Of a stretch of 50,264 nucleotides of DNA, positions 31,972 to 39,597 are shown one piece after another (the first letter of the stretch is position 1; each line of letters starts with the position of its first letter). This DNA comes from Bacillota bacterium (GTDB lineage Bacteria; Bacillota; Bacilli; Paenibacillales; Paenibacillaceae). Where the stretch lies: NCBI GenBank assembly GCA_023460795.1, contig JAEWPC010000001.1, positions 1-50,264 on the forward strand, read 5' to 3'. The notes under the pieces were generated by a model. It searched no databases. It was given only the letters and a program-made list of their open reading frames with translations, and had not been told where the DNA came from. Position numbers and translations under genes: made by a program.

Positions 31972-33452
31972 CGGGTCAGCCCGACTCCGAAGAGCAGCGA
32001 ATTGCTGATCGGACGCCCCGGCGCGGTCAGCATTCGTCCTGCCGCGAATAAACCGGACGATGCGCCTCCGTCCAAGTTCATCCCCTGCACGGCTCCGACC
32101 GCGCGAAGAATTTCTCCCAAATCCTTGATCGTCGCTTGATTGACCGTCACGATCACGACGCTGCCGTCCTTGCGGATGCCGATTCCGCTTCGGGCAGCAG
32201 GCGTGCTTAATATTTTCTCCTGCTTAAACCCTTCGTTCACCGCGTCGTTGTATGCTTTGCCGTCTTTGAGCACGCGAGGCCCCGCGCCGACGGCGGTTAC
32301 GACGTCACCCCAATCGATTTCTTTCCCGCCTATGTCCGTGTACTTCAATCGATAGTGAATTCTTTTCCCGACCTCGAACTTCGCGCGCAGCGACCTGCGT
32401 TCGGTCCCGTTCAGCACGACGACGAAACCGTCCTTCGGAATCGCGACGTCCTTGTCCTCGGCGATTTGGGTGACTACGCCTGCCTTGACGACGATCGCCG
32501 TCCCGTAGGAGAAGCCGAGCTTGGCGCCTCGTGCGGGCGTGAACAGAATCGAAGAATTGCCATCCGGGTTCGGCGTGCGGTTCAAGAACGTCGCATACCA
32601 ATTGTTCGGGTACGTATAGCTGCCGTTGCCGCCGCCTTGAATTTTAACGCGCAGCGTATCCATCTTCGCCCGCCCGTCGGCGGTAAATCCGATCGTCGTG
32701 CCGTAGTTGCCCAAGTGGACGGCTTCCCCGTCCTTGATCAAGTTGCCGAGCGGCTCCTGCGGGTCGCCTTCCTGGTCGTAAGCTTCGAAGAACGTTCCGT
32801 TCACGGCGAAATCCGCTTTGCGCCGGGCGGCGAGACTTTTAAGCGCTTCGACTTTGCCGACCGCGTCCCTCGCCAAGCCGATGTCGACGGGCATTCCTTT
32901 CGGGATCGTGACGGTTTGCACGATGAACGTCTTCTTACCAACTTTTATTTTGCGCTGTTCAGCTTTAGGTTGGGCAGTGAGCTTAACGGCTTCGGCGTCT
33001 ATGATCTGCATTTTCACGGAACACGTATAGCCCTTGAACGCTCCGTCCGACCCTTGCTTCCACCCTTTGGCGATGACCGTGGCATCGCCTTTCGCGAGCG
33101 GCACGACCAATCCTTCTCCGGTGACTCTCGCGGCTTTCGCGTTCGAGATCGAGTAGGCGCTGTCTGCCGGCGAGCGAATCAGCGAGGCTACATCCAAACG
33201 CTTATTGAGCGGGACTCGAATGACGTCCGCCGGACAGGCGAACGGGGATACGGAACCCGAAGGGGTTGTTGTAGACGAGCTTGGCTGACTGCCTTCCGGC
33301 GCGGAAGGTGCTTTAGGTCCCGTTACGCTCGGCGGCGTAGGCGGTGTCGGAGGCGTCGGACTTGTCGGGCCGGCTATTTCCGCATAAGAACCGGTCATGA
33401 GCATTCCGGCGCATAGGAATAACGCGATGATTGGTTTGAAACGTATCTTCAT
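31968..33452 (-). CDS. Secreted phosphodiester glycosidase (NAGPA) domain protein
   Basis: A 494-aa exported protein. A signal peptide (KIRFKP basic end, hydrophobic LFLCAGMLM core, likely cleavage after GSYA) is followed by a Pro/Thr/Ser-rich linker to about residue 70. An N-terminal region, possibly Ig-like, comes next. From about residue 210 there is a NAGPA domain with the core ADFAVNGTFFEA, SGIGIRKDGSVVIVTVNQ and GMNLDGGASSGLF. Such domains cleave phosphodiester-linked sugars, in bacteria probably in cell-wall or teichoic-type polymers. The ATG at 33452 follows GAGG inside a hairpin. An IS element lies 78 bp upstream. Confidence 0.85.
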   Translation of the reverse strand: MKIRFKPIIALFLCAGMLMTGSYAEIAGPTSPTPPTPPTPPSVTGPKAPSAPEGSQPSSSTTTPSGSVSPFACPADVIRVPLNKRLDVASLIRSPADSAYSISNAKAARVTGEGLVVPLAKGDATVIAKGWKQGSDGAFKGYTCSVKMQIIDAEAVKLTAQPKAEQRKIKVGKKTFIVQTVTIPKGMPVDIGLARDAVGKVEALKSLAARRKADFAVNGTFFEAYDQEGDPQEPLGNLIKDGEAVHLGNYGTTIGFTADGRAKMDTLRVKIQGGGNGSYTYPNNWYATFLNRTPNPDGNSSILFTPARGAKLGFSYGTAIVVKAGVVTQIAEDKDVAIPKDGFVVVLNGTERRSLRAKFEVGKRIHYRLKYTDIGGKEIDWGDVVTAVGAGPRVLKDGKAYNDAVNEGFKQEKILSTPAARSGIGIRKDGSVVIVTVNQATIKDLGEILRAVGAVQGMNLDGGASSGLFAAGRMLTAPGRPISNSLLFGVGLTR

Positions 33453-33456
33453 AGCA

Positions 33457-33508
33457 AAAGACCTCATCTCTATCGAATAAGGTAATATTCGGTAGAGAGA
33501 GGTCTTTT
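33457..33508 (-). promoter_or_regulatory. Hairpin covering the SD of the NAGPA-domain gene
   Basis: AAAAGACCTC (33457-33466) pairs with GAGGTCTTTT (33499-33508). The stem continues inside through about 12 more pairs (CTCTATCGAATA with TATTCGGTAGAG, one mismatch). On the minus strand the 3' arm holds the GAGG used by the ATG at 33452 and ends in TTTT. It therefore looks like both an intrinsic terminator and an SD mask. Confidence 0.65.
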
Positions 33509-33599
33509 GTTTAGAGGTACCGCTGCACCTAGAATAAAAAGTGGACACCTCCTAACAGGGTAAGGATAATTGATTTATTAAGACTAAGAGGTGTTCGGT

Positions 33600-33896
33600 G
33601 TGGGAGAGAAACGACAGTCGTTCAATGAGACGTTTAAGAAAGAAGCAGTAAAGTATGTCCAAGAGCAAACGAAGTCTTTGCCGCAGATTGCTGACGAGTT
33701 GAATATAAACGTTGAGACGCTACGGCAATGGGTTGGCAAGTATCGTGAGTTCGAAAATGAACCTATAAATCATGGGGAAACGGTCCGCCAGCAGGCAGAG
33801 GTCATTCATGAGCAACAAAAGGAAATTGAGGATCTCAGAGAGGAACTCGCAATCCTAAAAAAGGCAGTGCACATCTTCAGCAAAGAAAGGAACTAA
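33600..33896 (+). CDS. IS3-family transposase OrfA
   Basis: A 98-aa DNA-binding protein: helix-turn-helix in the first 55 residues (FNETFKKEAVKYVQ...LPQIADELNINVETLRQWV) and a leucine-zipper-like coiled coil at about 65-95 that allows dimerisation. The start is GTG at 33600, six bases after GAGGTG; another GTG nine bases earlier overlaps the SD. Codon use is more AT-rich than in the neighbours, as expected for an acquired element. Near its end lies AAAAAAG, where ribosomes can slip to give the OrfAB transposase. Confidence 0.9.
   Translation: MGEKRQSFNETFKKEAVKYVQEQTKSLPQIADELNINVETLRQWVGKYREFENEPINHGETVRQQAEVIHEQQKEIEDLREELAILKKAVHIFSKERN
33857..33863 (+). other. Programmed -1 frameshift site in the IS3 element
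   Basis: The heptamer A-AAA-AAG is in the orfA frame exactly as required for -1 slippage. After the shift the frame is open through GSAHLQQRKELRFQF... into OrfB, with no stop before 34766. This would produce a fused 389-residue transposase. Confidence 0.8.
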
Positions 33897-33934
33897 GGTT
33901 CCAATTTATCGAAGATCATCGCTCCGAGTTTCGA

Positions 33935-34768
33935 TTGGAGAAGATGTGCGACGTGTTAAAAGTCTCTAGGAGCGGTTTCTACAAATGGTTGTCCTCTGAA
34001 CCCAGCGACCAGGAAAAACGCAGAGAAGAGCTTACTGCCCGTATTTGCTGGCACTATTGGGACTCCGAGCAGACCTATGGGAGCCCGAGAATTTGGAAAG
34101 AGCTCCTAAAGGAAGACTGGATCGTCTCCGAGCGTACAGTCGGTATTATCATGCGTGAACAGGGCTTACGCTCGTGTATGAGTAAGAAATTCAAGGTAAC
34201 CACAACGGATTCGAATCACGATCTGCCTGTTGCACCAAACCTTCTGCAACAAGACTTCAAGGCGACAAAACCGAACCAAAAATGGGTAACGGATATTACC
34301 TACATTCCATGCCGACAAGGCAGGCTATACCTTGCCAGTGTGTTGGATCTATACACCAAGCAGATAGTGGGCTGGCAGCTTTCCGACAGGATGACTACCG
34401 ACTTGGTTTTAGCAGCTCTTGAGCAGGCACATATCTCTAAGAAGCCGAAGAAGGGGCTAATTCACCATTCCGATCGCGGCTCGCAGTACGCCTCCAAAGA
34501 GTATCGAAATAAGCTTGCAGAATACAAGATGGAAGCCAGTATGAGCCGTAAGGGTAACTGCTACGACAACGCCTGCATTGAAGCTTTCCACAGTATATTG
34601 AAACGTGAATTTATCTACTGCAGGTCCAAGTTTAAGACCAAGCAAGAAGCATTTGAGAAGCTATACCGTTATATTGAATTCTTTTATAACCGAAAAAGGT
34701 CCAACAGCACCATTGGCTATATGTCACCGGTGCGCTTTGAAGCAGAGTATTACATGCGAACGGCTTAA
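33935..34768 (+). CDS. IS3-family transposase OrfB (DDE integrase)
   Basis: A 277-aa rve-type integrase domain. An N-terminal HTH_21 part (YGSPRIWKEL) is followed by the DDE catalytic core: D in WVTDITYI, D in HHSDRGSQY, and E in ACIEAFHSILKRE (with SxxGNCxDNA just before). The listed start is a TTG with weak SD support. The frame is open upstream to the slip site at 33857-33863, so the functional protein is most likely the OrfAB fusion. The gene is intact. Confidence 0.92.
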   Translation: MEKMCDVLKVSRSGFYKWLSSEPSDQEKRREELTARICWHYWDSEQTYGSPRIWKELLKEDWIVSERTVGIIMREQGLRSCMSKKFKVTTTDSNHDLPVAPNLLQQDFKATKPNQKWVTDITYIPCRQGRLYLASVLDLYTKQIVGWQLSDRMTTDLVLAALEQAHISKKPKKGLIHHSDRGSQYASKEYRNKLAEYKMEASMSRKGNCYDNACIEAFHSILKREFIYCRSKFKTKQEAFEKLYRYIEFFYNRKRSNSTIGYMSPVRFEAEYYMRTA

Positions 34769-34810
34769 GCAATGGAGTGTCCACTTTCTTGACAGAAGAG
34801 CACGCGTGTG

Positions 34811-34968
34811 CTTATTTCGCCGTAGTCCCGTACTCCGAGCCGATTAGTGACACCATGTGATCTTATTTCGCCGTAGTCCCGTACAGCGGCGCATTTAAAG
34901 GCACATATACCTCTATTTCCCGTTCATCCGCCACAGCGCCGCATTTAGAGGTATATATGTCTCTATTA
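34811..34968. repeat. Array 3: two tandem pairs, about 50-51-bp period
   Basis: A 23-bp block starting CTTATTTCGCCG occurs at 34811 and 34862 (period 51). It is followed by two copies of a block starting CAGCGSCGCATTTA at 34884 and 34934 (period 50). The latter contains an inverted repeat, TAGAG and CTCTA around GTATATATGT in the last copy. The final palindrome overlaps the exonuclease stop codon (34966-34968). The IS element ends 16 bp before the array. Confidence 0.65.
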
Positions 34969-35856
34969 AGATACCGCGATCAGCTTGCCGACTTCTTTCA
35001 CGAGGCTGTTGAATTCGAGCTCTTCGAACAAGGCGGAGATCTTCGTCGGCTCCGGCCGCCATACGCACTCGTCCGGCGTGCAGCTGACCGGCGCGTCCAG
35101 CATGATCGTCGCCAGCTCGCGGCATAGGTGAAGCATCTCGACGTCGGCTTCGATTTTGGCTTTGACACCTTTAGGCAACGCGGCCAGATTCTCCAGAATA
35201 CCCTCGATCGAAGCGTACTCGTTCAGTAGCTTCGTCGCGGTCTTCTCGCCAATGCCTCGAACGCCCGGATAATTGTCGGACGTGTCGCCGATCAGTCCCT
35301 TCAGATCGATGAACTGCTGGGCGGTCAGCTGCTTCTCCGCGAGCAGCGTCTCCGGATCGTAGACCGCGTAGTTAGACGGTCCTTTCTTCATGATGGCGAC
35401 TTTCACCCGCTCGTCCACGAGCTGCAGCATGTCATGGTCGCCGGTCAGAATATAGACCTCCATATGCGAACTGAGTTGACGGGATAACGTGCCTATGCAA
35501 TCGTCGGCTTCGTAGCCGACTATGCCGATATTCGGAATGTCGAACCCGCTGACGACGTCTTTGACGAGGTCGAACTGCGGAATCAAATCCTCCGGCGCAT
35601 CCGGACGATTGCCTTTGTAGTCCGCGAACTTCTCGGTGCGGAGCGTCTTGCTGCCCATATCCCAGCAGCAGACGACGTGCGTCGGCCGAAATTCCCGGCA
35701 AGCGTCCAGCAAATATTTCACGAAGCCGTAGACGGCGTTCGTAGGCAAACCCGCTTTCGTCTTGCGGATATAACCGCCGTATGCGTTGGCGTAGTAGCCG
35801 CGGAACAACAGCGCCATACCGTCGACGAGCATCACTCTATCCTTCGATGTTTGCAA
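34966..35856 (-). CDS. 5'-3' exonuclease, PolA N-terminal type (YpcP/XNI-like)
   Basis: A stand-alone 5'-nuclease related to the N-terminal domain of DNA polymerase I, about 296 aa. It removes RNA primers and flaps. Metal-binding acidic residues appear in LVDGMALLFR, CCWDMGSKTLR, GYEADDCIGTL, LTGDHDMLQL and GLIGDTSDNYPGV. The helix-hairpin-helix GVRGIGEKTATKLL follows. The start is unclear: TTG 35856 has GGGGCGG upstream, and ATG 35832 has AAGGA but leaves almost no residues before the first strand. B. subtilis YpcP is the likely counterpart. Its stop lies inside palindrome array 3. Confidence 0.88.
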   Translation of the reverse strand: MQTSKDRVMLVDGMALLFRGYYANAYGGYIRKTKAGLPTNAVYGFVKYLLDACREFRPTHVVCCWDMGSKTLRTEKFADYKGNRPDAPEDLIPQFDLVKDVVSGFDIPNIGIVGYEADDCIGTLSRQLSSHMEVYILTGDHDMLQLVDERVKVAIMKKGPSNYAVYDPETLLAEKQLTAQQFIDLKGLIGDTSDNYPGVRGIGEKTATKLLNEYASIEGILENLAALPKGVKAKIEADVEMLHLCRELATIMLDAPVSCTPDECVWRPEPTKISALFEELEFNSLVKEVGKLIAVS

Positions 35857-35996
35857 TCCATTCCGCCCCAATACGATAAAATTAATAGTGATAATCTACC
35901 GTTTATTCTATCATTCGAGCCCAAACTTCTCTACCATCTGCTGCGAGTAGTTATTGGCATTCACGCCACCGTCCAACGAGCAGGATCATACTTTGT

Positions 35997-36026
35997 TTTA
36001 CAAGAACAGGTTTGTAAAGGTAATAT
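35997..36026 (+). promoter_or_regulatory. Possible promoter and operator of the ECF sigma gene
   Basis: TTTACA (35997-36002) and TAATAT (36021-36026) are 18 bp apart. They overlap an inverted repeat TTTACAA - 8 nt - TTGTAAA (35997-36003, 36012-36018) that could bind a repressor. The leader would be about 65 nt. Confidence 0.35.
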
Positions 36027-36094
36027 TTTCTTGAATCGACTATAGATATTCGTTCCCATTGGCATCAGATAGATAGGCGGAAAGAGGGGTTGGA

Positions 36095-36916
36095 ATGCAA
36101 ACAATCGGCGAGCTTCGGGGACGAGCGGCAATGGCTTGGCACAATAGCGTAGATTCACGAACAGATCCTCTTCGTCCGGATGCTGCAGAATCGGACAGAC
36201 ATACGCGCTCATTAGACGATGAAGCGTTGACGAACCAAGCGAAGTCAGGTGATCCTGCCGCTTTCGGAGAATTGATTCGAAGACATCGAACGAAAGCGTA
36301 CCGCTTGGCGAATTCGATTACCCAGGATGAATTCCTGGCCGAAGATATCGTGCAGGATGCGTTGGTAAAAGCTTTTCTGCACATGGGCTCATTGACCGAT
36401 CCGCAGCGATTCCTGCCATGGTTCCATCGTATCGTACGTAATCAGGCTCTAATGAAGGTAAGGCGAGGCGGAATTTATGCGAAGGAGTTACCGCTAACTA
36501 GCTGGGAGAAGCCATCCCGAGCCTTGCCCCTATCGTCTTCCGGCGAAGAAGAATGGCGAGATATCGACCGGGTCCTATATCGTTTAAGTCAATCGGCCGC
36601 AAGACCGGACAACGAGCCCAGCGATCCAGCCGAATTTCTGTCGAGAAAAGAAACGATTGAGAGCATCCGCGCCTTGCTGCAGTGTTTAGGGAAGAAAGAG
36701 AGGAACATATTCGAAGCCTTCTTTTTCCGGCAGTTGAATCCCAGCGAAATAGCGGCATTGTTCCATACGTCAACGGCTAACGTATATAATCATCTCGCCA
36801 ATTCCAAGCGCAAAGTGAAGCATGAAAGATTACGCGTTCACATCAGCCTATACGTCAGCAACCGCAGACAACACGGGCTCCCCCGGGCTCGATTGCTTGC
36901 TCCTCCGCCATATTAA
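36095..36916 (+). CDS. ECF-type RNA polymerase sigma factor
   Basis: A 273-aa sigma-70-family factor, longer than the usual 160-200. Region 2 covers about residues 50-125 (ELIRRHRTKAYRLANSITQDEFLAEDIVQDALVKAFL, then LPWFHRIVRNQALMKVRR). Region 4 is at about 195-250 (LGKKERNIFEAFFFRQLNPSEIAALFHTSTANVYNHLANSKRKV). A long acidic linker joins them, and a basic Pro-rich tail follows. No anti-sigma factor is adjacent; instead the next gene, 17 bp on, is a BtrH-like protein. The ATG follows AAAGAGGGG. Confidence 0.85.
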   Translation: MQTIGELRGRAAMAWHNSVDSRTDPLRPDAAESDRHTRSLDDEALTNQAKSGDPAAFGELIRRHRTKAYRLANSITQDEFLAEDIVQDALVKAFLHMGSLTDPQRFLPWFHRIVRNQALMKVRRGGIYAKELPLTSWEKPSRALPLSSSGEEEWRDIDRVLYRLSQSAARPDNEPSDPAEFLSRKETIESIRALLQCLGKKERNIFEAFFFRQLNPSEIAALFHTSTANVYNHLANSKRKVKHERLRVHISLYVSNRRQHGLPRARLLAPPPY

Positions 36917-36933
36917 ATGAAGGAGTGTTTCTT

Positions 36934-37983
36934 CTGAATACTGTCCAAAGAACCGAGTATACAACAACTTGGACTACGGCTGCACATGCGATGGCTAATA
37001 TGATTCATTACACGGATAAGAAGCATTTGGATTTAGTCGATATTATGGGGTATACAGGCCTTGCGTTCATGATCAACATACACGAGGAAACGGTGAACAT
37101 CACCGGCCCCACCGCATCGTTCGAATGGGGGAGTTCGTTCGCCAGAGGAATGAATAATTTGGGCTTTAAGTGCAAATACGTCGGGACGATCACTTCTCCT
37201 CCCGTTGCCCCTACGCTTGAGGAAGTTGAAGCCGGACTGGCATTTGTTCAAAAAAGCATTGACCGAGGTATTCCTGTAATGGCTTGGGACTTGTTCGTCC
37301 CCGAATTCGGCGTCATCTACGGATATGACGATGATACTCAAATGCTGCGCTGTAAGGACGTCCTGAATGATGACAACTTACCATACGCAAAACTGGGGCA
37401 TGGACAGATTGGCGAATTGTTCGTATTCGGCATCGAAAGCAGTTTTGACGCGAACAAGAACGACTCTTTGCGCAATGCGCTAGAGATGATTATTGATCAT
37501 GCCCGGGTTCCCATTATTCGTTCGGACGGTGAACCGTTCCGCAACGGCATTGCCGGCTATGAGGCGTGGAGGAAAGCTTTTGAAGCCCGCACGGTTGACG
37601 CCTTTGGGAATTCGTACAACACGGTAGTCGTTAGCGACGCTAGAGAATACGCTGCAGCATTCCTGAGAAGAGTGTCGACGGAGTGGAAAGAAGCCCCCTT
37701 GTACGGAAGCGAGCTTTCCGAGCTGGCGCTGGCCGCCTCGGAGCATTATCAGAAAGCCGCCGATGCGCTTGTGAAGTTGCGAGACCTATTCCCGTTTCCA
37801 CAGGGCGGAGAACCTAATAACCCGGAGCATGCAGAAACCGCGATTTCACTGCTTGAGACCGCGGAGGAAAAAGAGGAGCAAGGGGTACAAAAGCTAGAAC
37901 GCATGTTGGCCGTTATGGAGGCGGAATCAGGGCGATTTTCAACACGAGCATCGCACAAAAACTTTCCCTCACAAAAACGTTAG
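36934..37983 (+). CDS. BtrH N-terminal-like protein, partner of ECF sigma factor
   Basis: A 349-aa protein. Residues about 20-165 resemble the BtrH N-terminal/papain-like peptidase fold: a substrate-proximal AHAMAN segment, SFEWGSSFARGMNNLGF, and the clear motif GIPVMAWDLFVPEFGVIYGYDDD. The usual N-terminal catalytic Cys is not seen (His is in the AHAM segment), so peptidase activity is doubtful. The rest is helical with Glu-rich repeats. The start is best placed at CTG 36934, 8 nt after AAGGAG; the GTG at 36925 lies within the SD. Cotranscription with the sigma gene suggests a sensor or effector role. Function unknown. Confidence 0.55.
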   Translation: MNTVQRTEYTTTWTTAAHAMANMIHYTDKKHLDLVDIMGYTGLAFMINIHEETVNITGPTASFEWGSSFARGMNNLGFKCKYVGTITSPPVAPTLEEVEAGLAFVQKSIDRGIPVMAWDLFVPEFGVIYGYDDDTQMLRCKDVLNDDNLPYAKLGHGQIGELFVFGIESSFDANKNDSLRNALEMIIDHARVPIIRSDGEPFRNGIAGYEAWRKAFEARTVDAFGNSYNTVVVSDAREYAAAFLRRVSTEWKEAPLYGSELSELALAASEHYQKAADALVKLRDLFPFPQGGEPNNPEHAETAISLLETAEEKEEQGVQKLERMLAVMEAESGRFSTRASHKNFPSQKR

Positions 37984-37994
37984 GTTCATAATAA

Positions 37995-38046
37995 CAGCGG
38001 CAGTCTAAGACTGGATTCCTCCGTCATAGGCTGCCGCTGAAGTTTT
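37995..38046. terminator. Terminator after the sigma/BtrH-like pair
   Basis: CAGCGGCAG (37995-38003) pairs exactly with CTGCCGCTG (38031-38039), followed by AAGTTTT. It lies between convergent genes. Confidence 0.7.
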
Positions 38047-39220
38047 AAGAATGAATAAATTCCCCGATCAGCCGAGCCGCTTTCAGCAAGCGCTCCTCGG
38101 ACTCTACCAGCGCAAGACGCACGTAGCCTTCTCCCCGTTCCCCGAAGGCGTTGCCCGGTATCGTGGCTACCCCCGTCGACTCGAGCAACGCTTGCGAGAA
38201 CTTACGAGACGTCCAGCCTGCCGGAACCGGCGCCCAGAGGAACATCGTCGCGGCGGGGGACGGCACGTTCCAGCCGTACGATCTAAGCGCGCCGACGAAC
38301 GCATCCCTGCGCCGTTCGTACAAAGCCGCAACGGGACGCGGCGCCGTCATGTTCTGCTCCAAAGCCGCGATGCCCGCTTCTTGCGTCGCGAGAAACACGC
38401 CGAAGTCGATTTGATTTTTGAGCGCGCGAAGCGACGCCAAGATGTCCCGGTTGCCGACGGCAAAGCCGATGCGCGTACCGGCCATATGGAACGACTTCGA
38501 TAACGAATGGAACTCGATCGCCACGTCGAACGCGCCGGGAACCTCCAATACGCTTGGAGGCTTAACGCCGTCGAACGCCATCTCGCTGTACGCGTTATCG
38601 TGTACGAGCAGCACGCCGTGCTTCCGCGCCGCATGCACGGCCTTCTCGAAGAACGCCAAGTCCGCGGTGACGGACAGCGGATTGCTCGGATAGTTCAAGA
38701 TCATGAACTTCGCGCGACGCCATACCTCTTCGGGGACGGCTTCGAAATCCGGCAAATAGCCGTTTGTCGCGTCAAGCGGCAGCGGAATCGCCTCGACGCC
38801 GGCCACCGCCAGCCCCGCCCCGTAAACCGGATAACCGGGGTCGGGCAGCAACGCCGCGTCTCCCGGGTCCGTGATCGCAAGCGCAAGGTGCCCCAATCCG
38901 TCTTGCGTGCCCATCAACGAGACGATCTCGTCATCCGGGTCTAACGCCACGTTGAACCGGTACTGGAACCATTCCGCAACCTTGCGACGGAACCTCAGCG
39001 TCCCTTCCGTCCCCGGATAGCTGTAGCTGTCCGGCTTCATCGCGGCTGCTGCCAACGCCTCACGGATATTCTCGGCAGGAGGCTGATCCGGGCTCCCGAT
39101 GTCTAAGCTGATGACCTCGATGCCCCGTTCTCTCGCTTCGCGCTTCCAACTCGCCACTTCGGCGAAGATTGCCGAGCCGAGCCGATCAAGCCGCTGCGAC
39201 CGCAGCGACAGGCGTGTCAT
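38045..39220 (-). CDS. Class I/II aminotransferase (DapL/AlaT-like)
   Basis: A 391-aa PLP aminotransferase of fold type I. The PLP lysine is in FHSLSKSFHMAGTRIGF (near 235); other motifs are SYPGTEGTLRFR, LPDPGYPVYGAG and ILNYPSNPLSVTA. The conserved Arg that binds the substrate carboxylate is in GYVRLALV. Its overall look is that of the LL-diaminopimelate or broad alpha-aminotransferase group; substrate undetermined. Its ATG overlaps the ArsC-like gene's stop (ATGA), and it is the last gene of a four-gene operon ending near the terminator at 37995. Confidence 0.82.
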   Translation of the reverse strand: MTRLSLRSQRLDRLGSAIFAEVASWKREARERGIEVISLDIGSPDQPPAENIREALAAAAMKPDSYSYPGTEGTLRFRRKVAEWFQYRFNVALDPDDEIVSLMGTQDGLGHLALAITDPGDAALLPDPGYPVYGAGLAVAGVEAIPLPLDATNGYLPDFEAVPEEVWRRAKFMILNYPSNPLSVTADLAFFEKAVHAARKHGVLLVHDNAYSEMAFDGVKPPSVLEVPGAFDVAIEFHSLSKSFHMAGTRIGFAVGNRDILASLRALKNQIDFGVFLATQEAGIAALEQNMTAPRPVAALYERRRDAFVGALRSYGWNVPSPAATMFLWAPVPAGWTSRKFSQALLESTGVATIPGNAFGERGEGYVRLALVESEERLLKAARLIGEFIHS

Positions 39221-39597
39221 CGCCCACCCCAGGCGGCACCGAAATCCGGTTCGCGATGACCGACGGTAACGCGGCTGCCGTCGCTGACGACCGGGCGCTT
39301 GATCAGCATGCCGTTCGATGCGAGCAGCTCGATTTTCTCCGCTTCGGAAAGCTGCTTCATCTTGTCCTTCAGACCCATCTCGCGATATGCGTCTCCCGAC
39401 GTATTAAACCATTTGCCGATCGGCAAGCCGCTCAGCGCGATCAGCTTGGTCAGCTCTTCGACCGTCGGGGGCTGTTCCCTAATATCTTGATCGTCCAGCG
39501 TATAGCCCATCTGCCGCAGCTGTTTGTTAGCAAGCTTGCATGTGCTGCATACCGGCAGGTGATAAACCTTCAACCTTTTATCCGTAGAAGTAGTCAT
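39217..39597 (-). CDS. ArsC/Spx-family thiol protein (YusI-like)
   Basis: A 126-aa thioredoxin-fold protein of the arsenate-reductase/Spx superfamily. It begins LKVYHLPVCSTCKLANKQLRQMG with a CxxC pair (residues 17 and 20), followed by DIREQPPTVEEL and the conserved LIKRPVV near 98-104. Arsenate reductases of this class and the YusI/YffB proteins share this layout. Spx proper needs features not seen here. No ars operon is adjacent. Both ends overlap neighbouring genes by ATGA, so translation is coupled. Confidence 0.8.
   Translation of the reverse strand: MTTSTDKRLKVYHLPVCSTCKLANKQLRQMGYTLDDQDIREQPPTVEELTKLIALSGLPIGKWFNTSGDAYREMGLKDKMKQLSEAEKIELLASNGMLIKRPVVSDGSRVTVGHREPDFGAAWGGR

Larger units (their letters stand above)
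33531..34794 (+). mobile_element. IS3-family insertion sequence (IS150/IS3-like)
   Basis: About 1.26 kb carrying orfA and orfB in overlapping frames with an A6G slip site. Imperfect terminal inverted repeats share AAGTGGACAC: left from about 33531, right complement from about 34794 (TGTCAAGAAAGTGGACAC). The exact ends and a target duplication are not certain; a GCAC on both flanks is the best candidate but does not fit the repeat lengths. Both reading frames are intact, so it may be active. It sits between the NAGPA gene leader and palindrome array 3. Confidence 0.88.

Noticed and set aside
33521..34804. GCAC on both sides of the IS3 element as its target-site duplication
   Set aside because: Ends defined by GCAC would give inverted repeats of unequal length and offset; the duplication remains unresolved.
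36918..36938. A tiny frame ATG 36918 as a gene start after the sigma factor
   Set aside because: It closes after six codons and overlaps the SD used by the BtrH-like gene.
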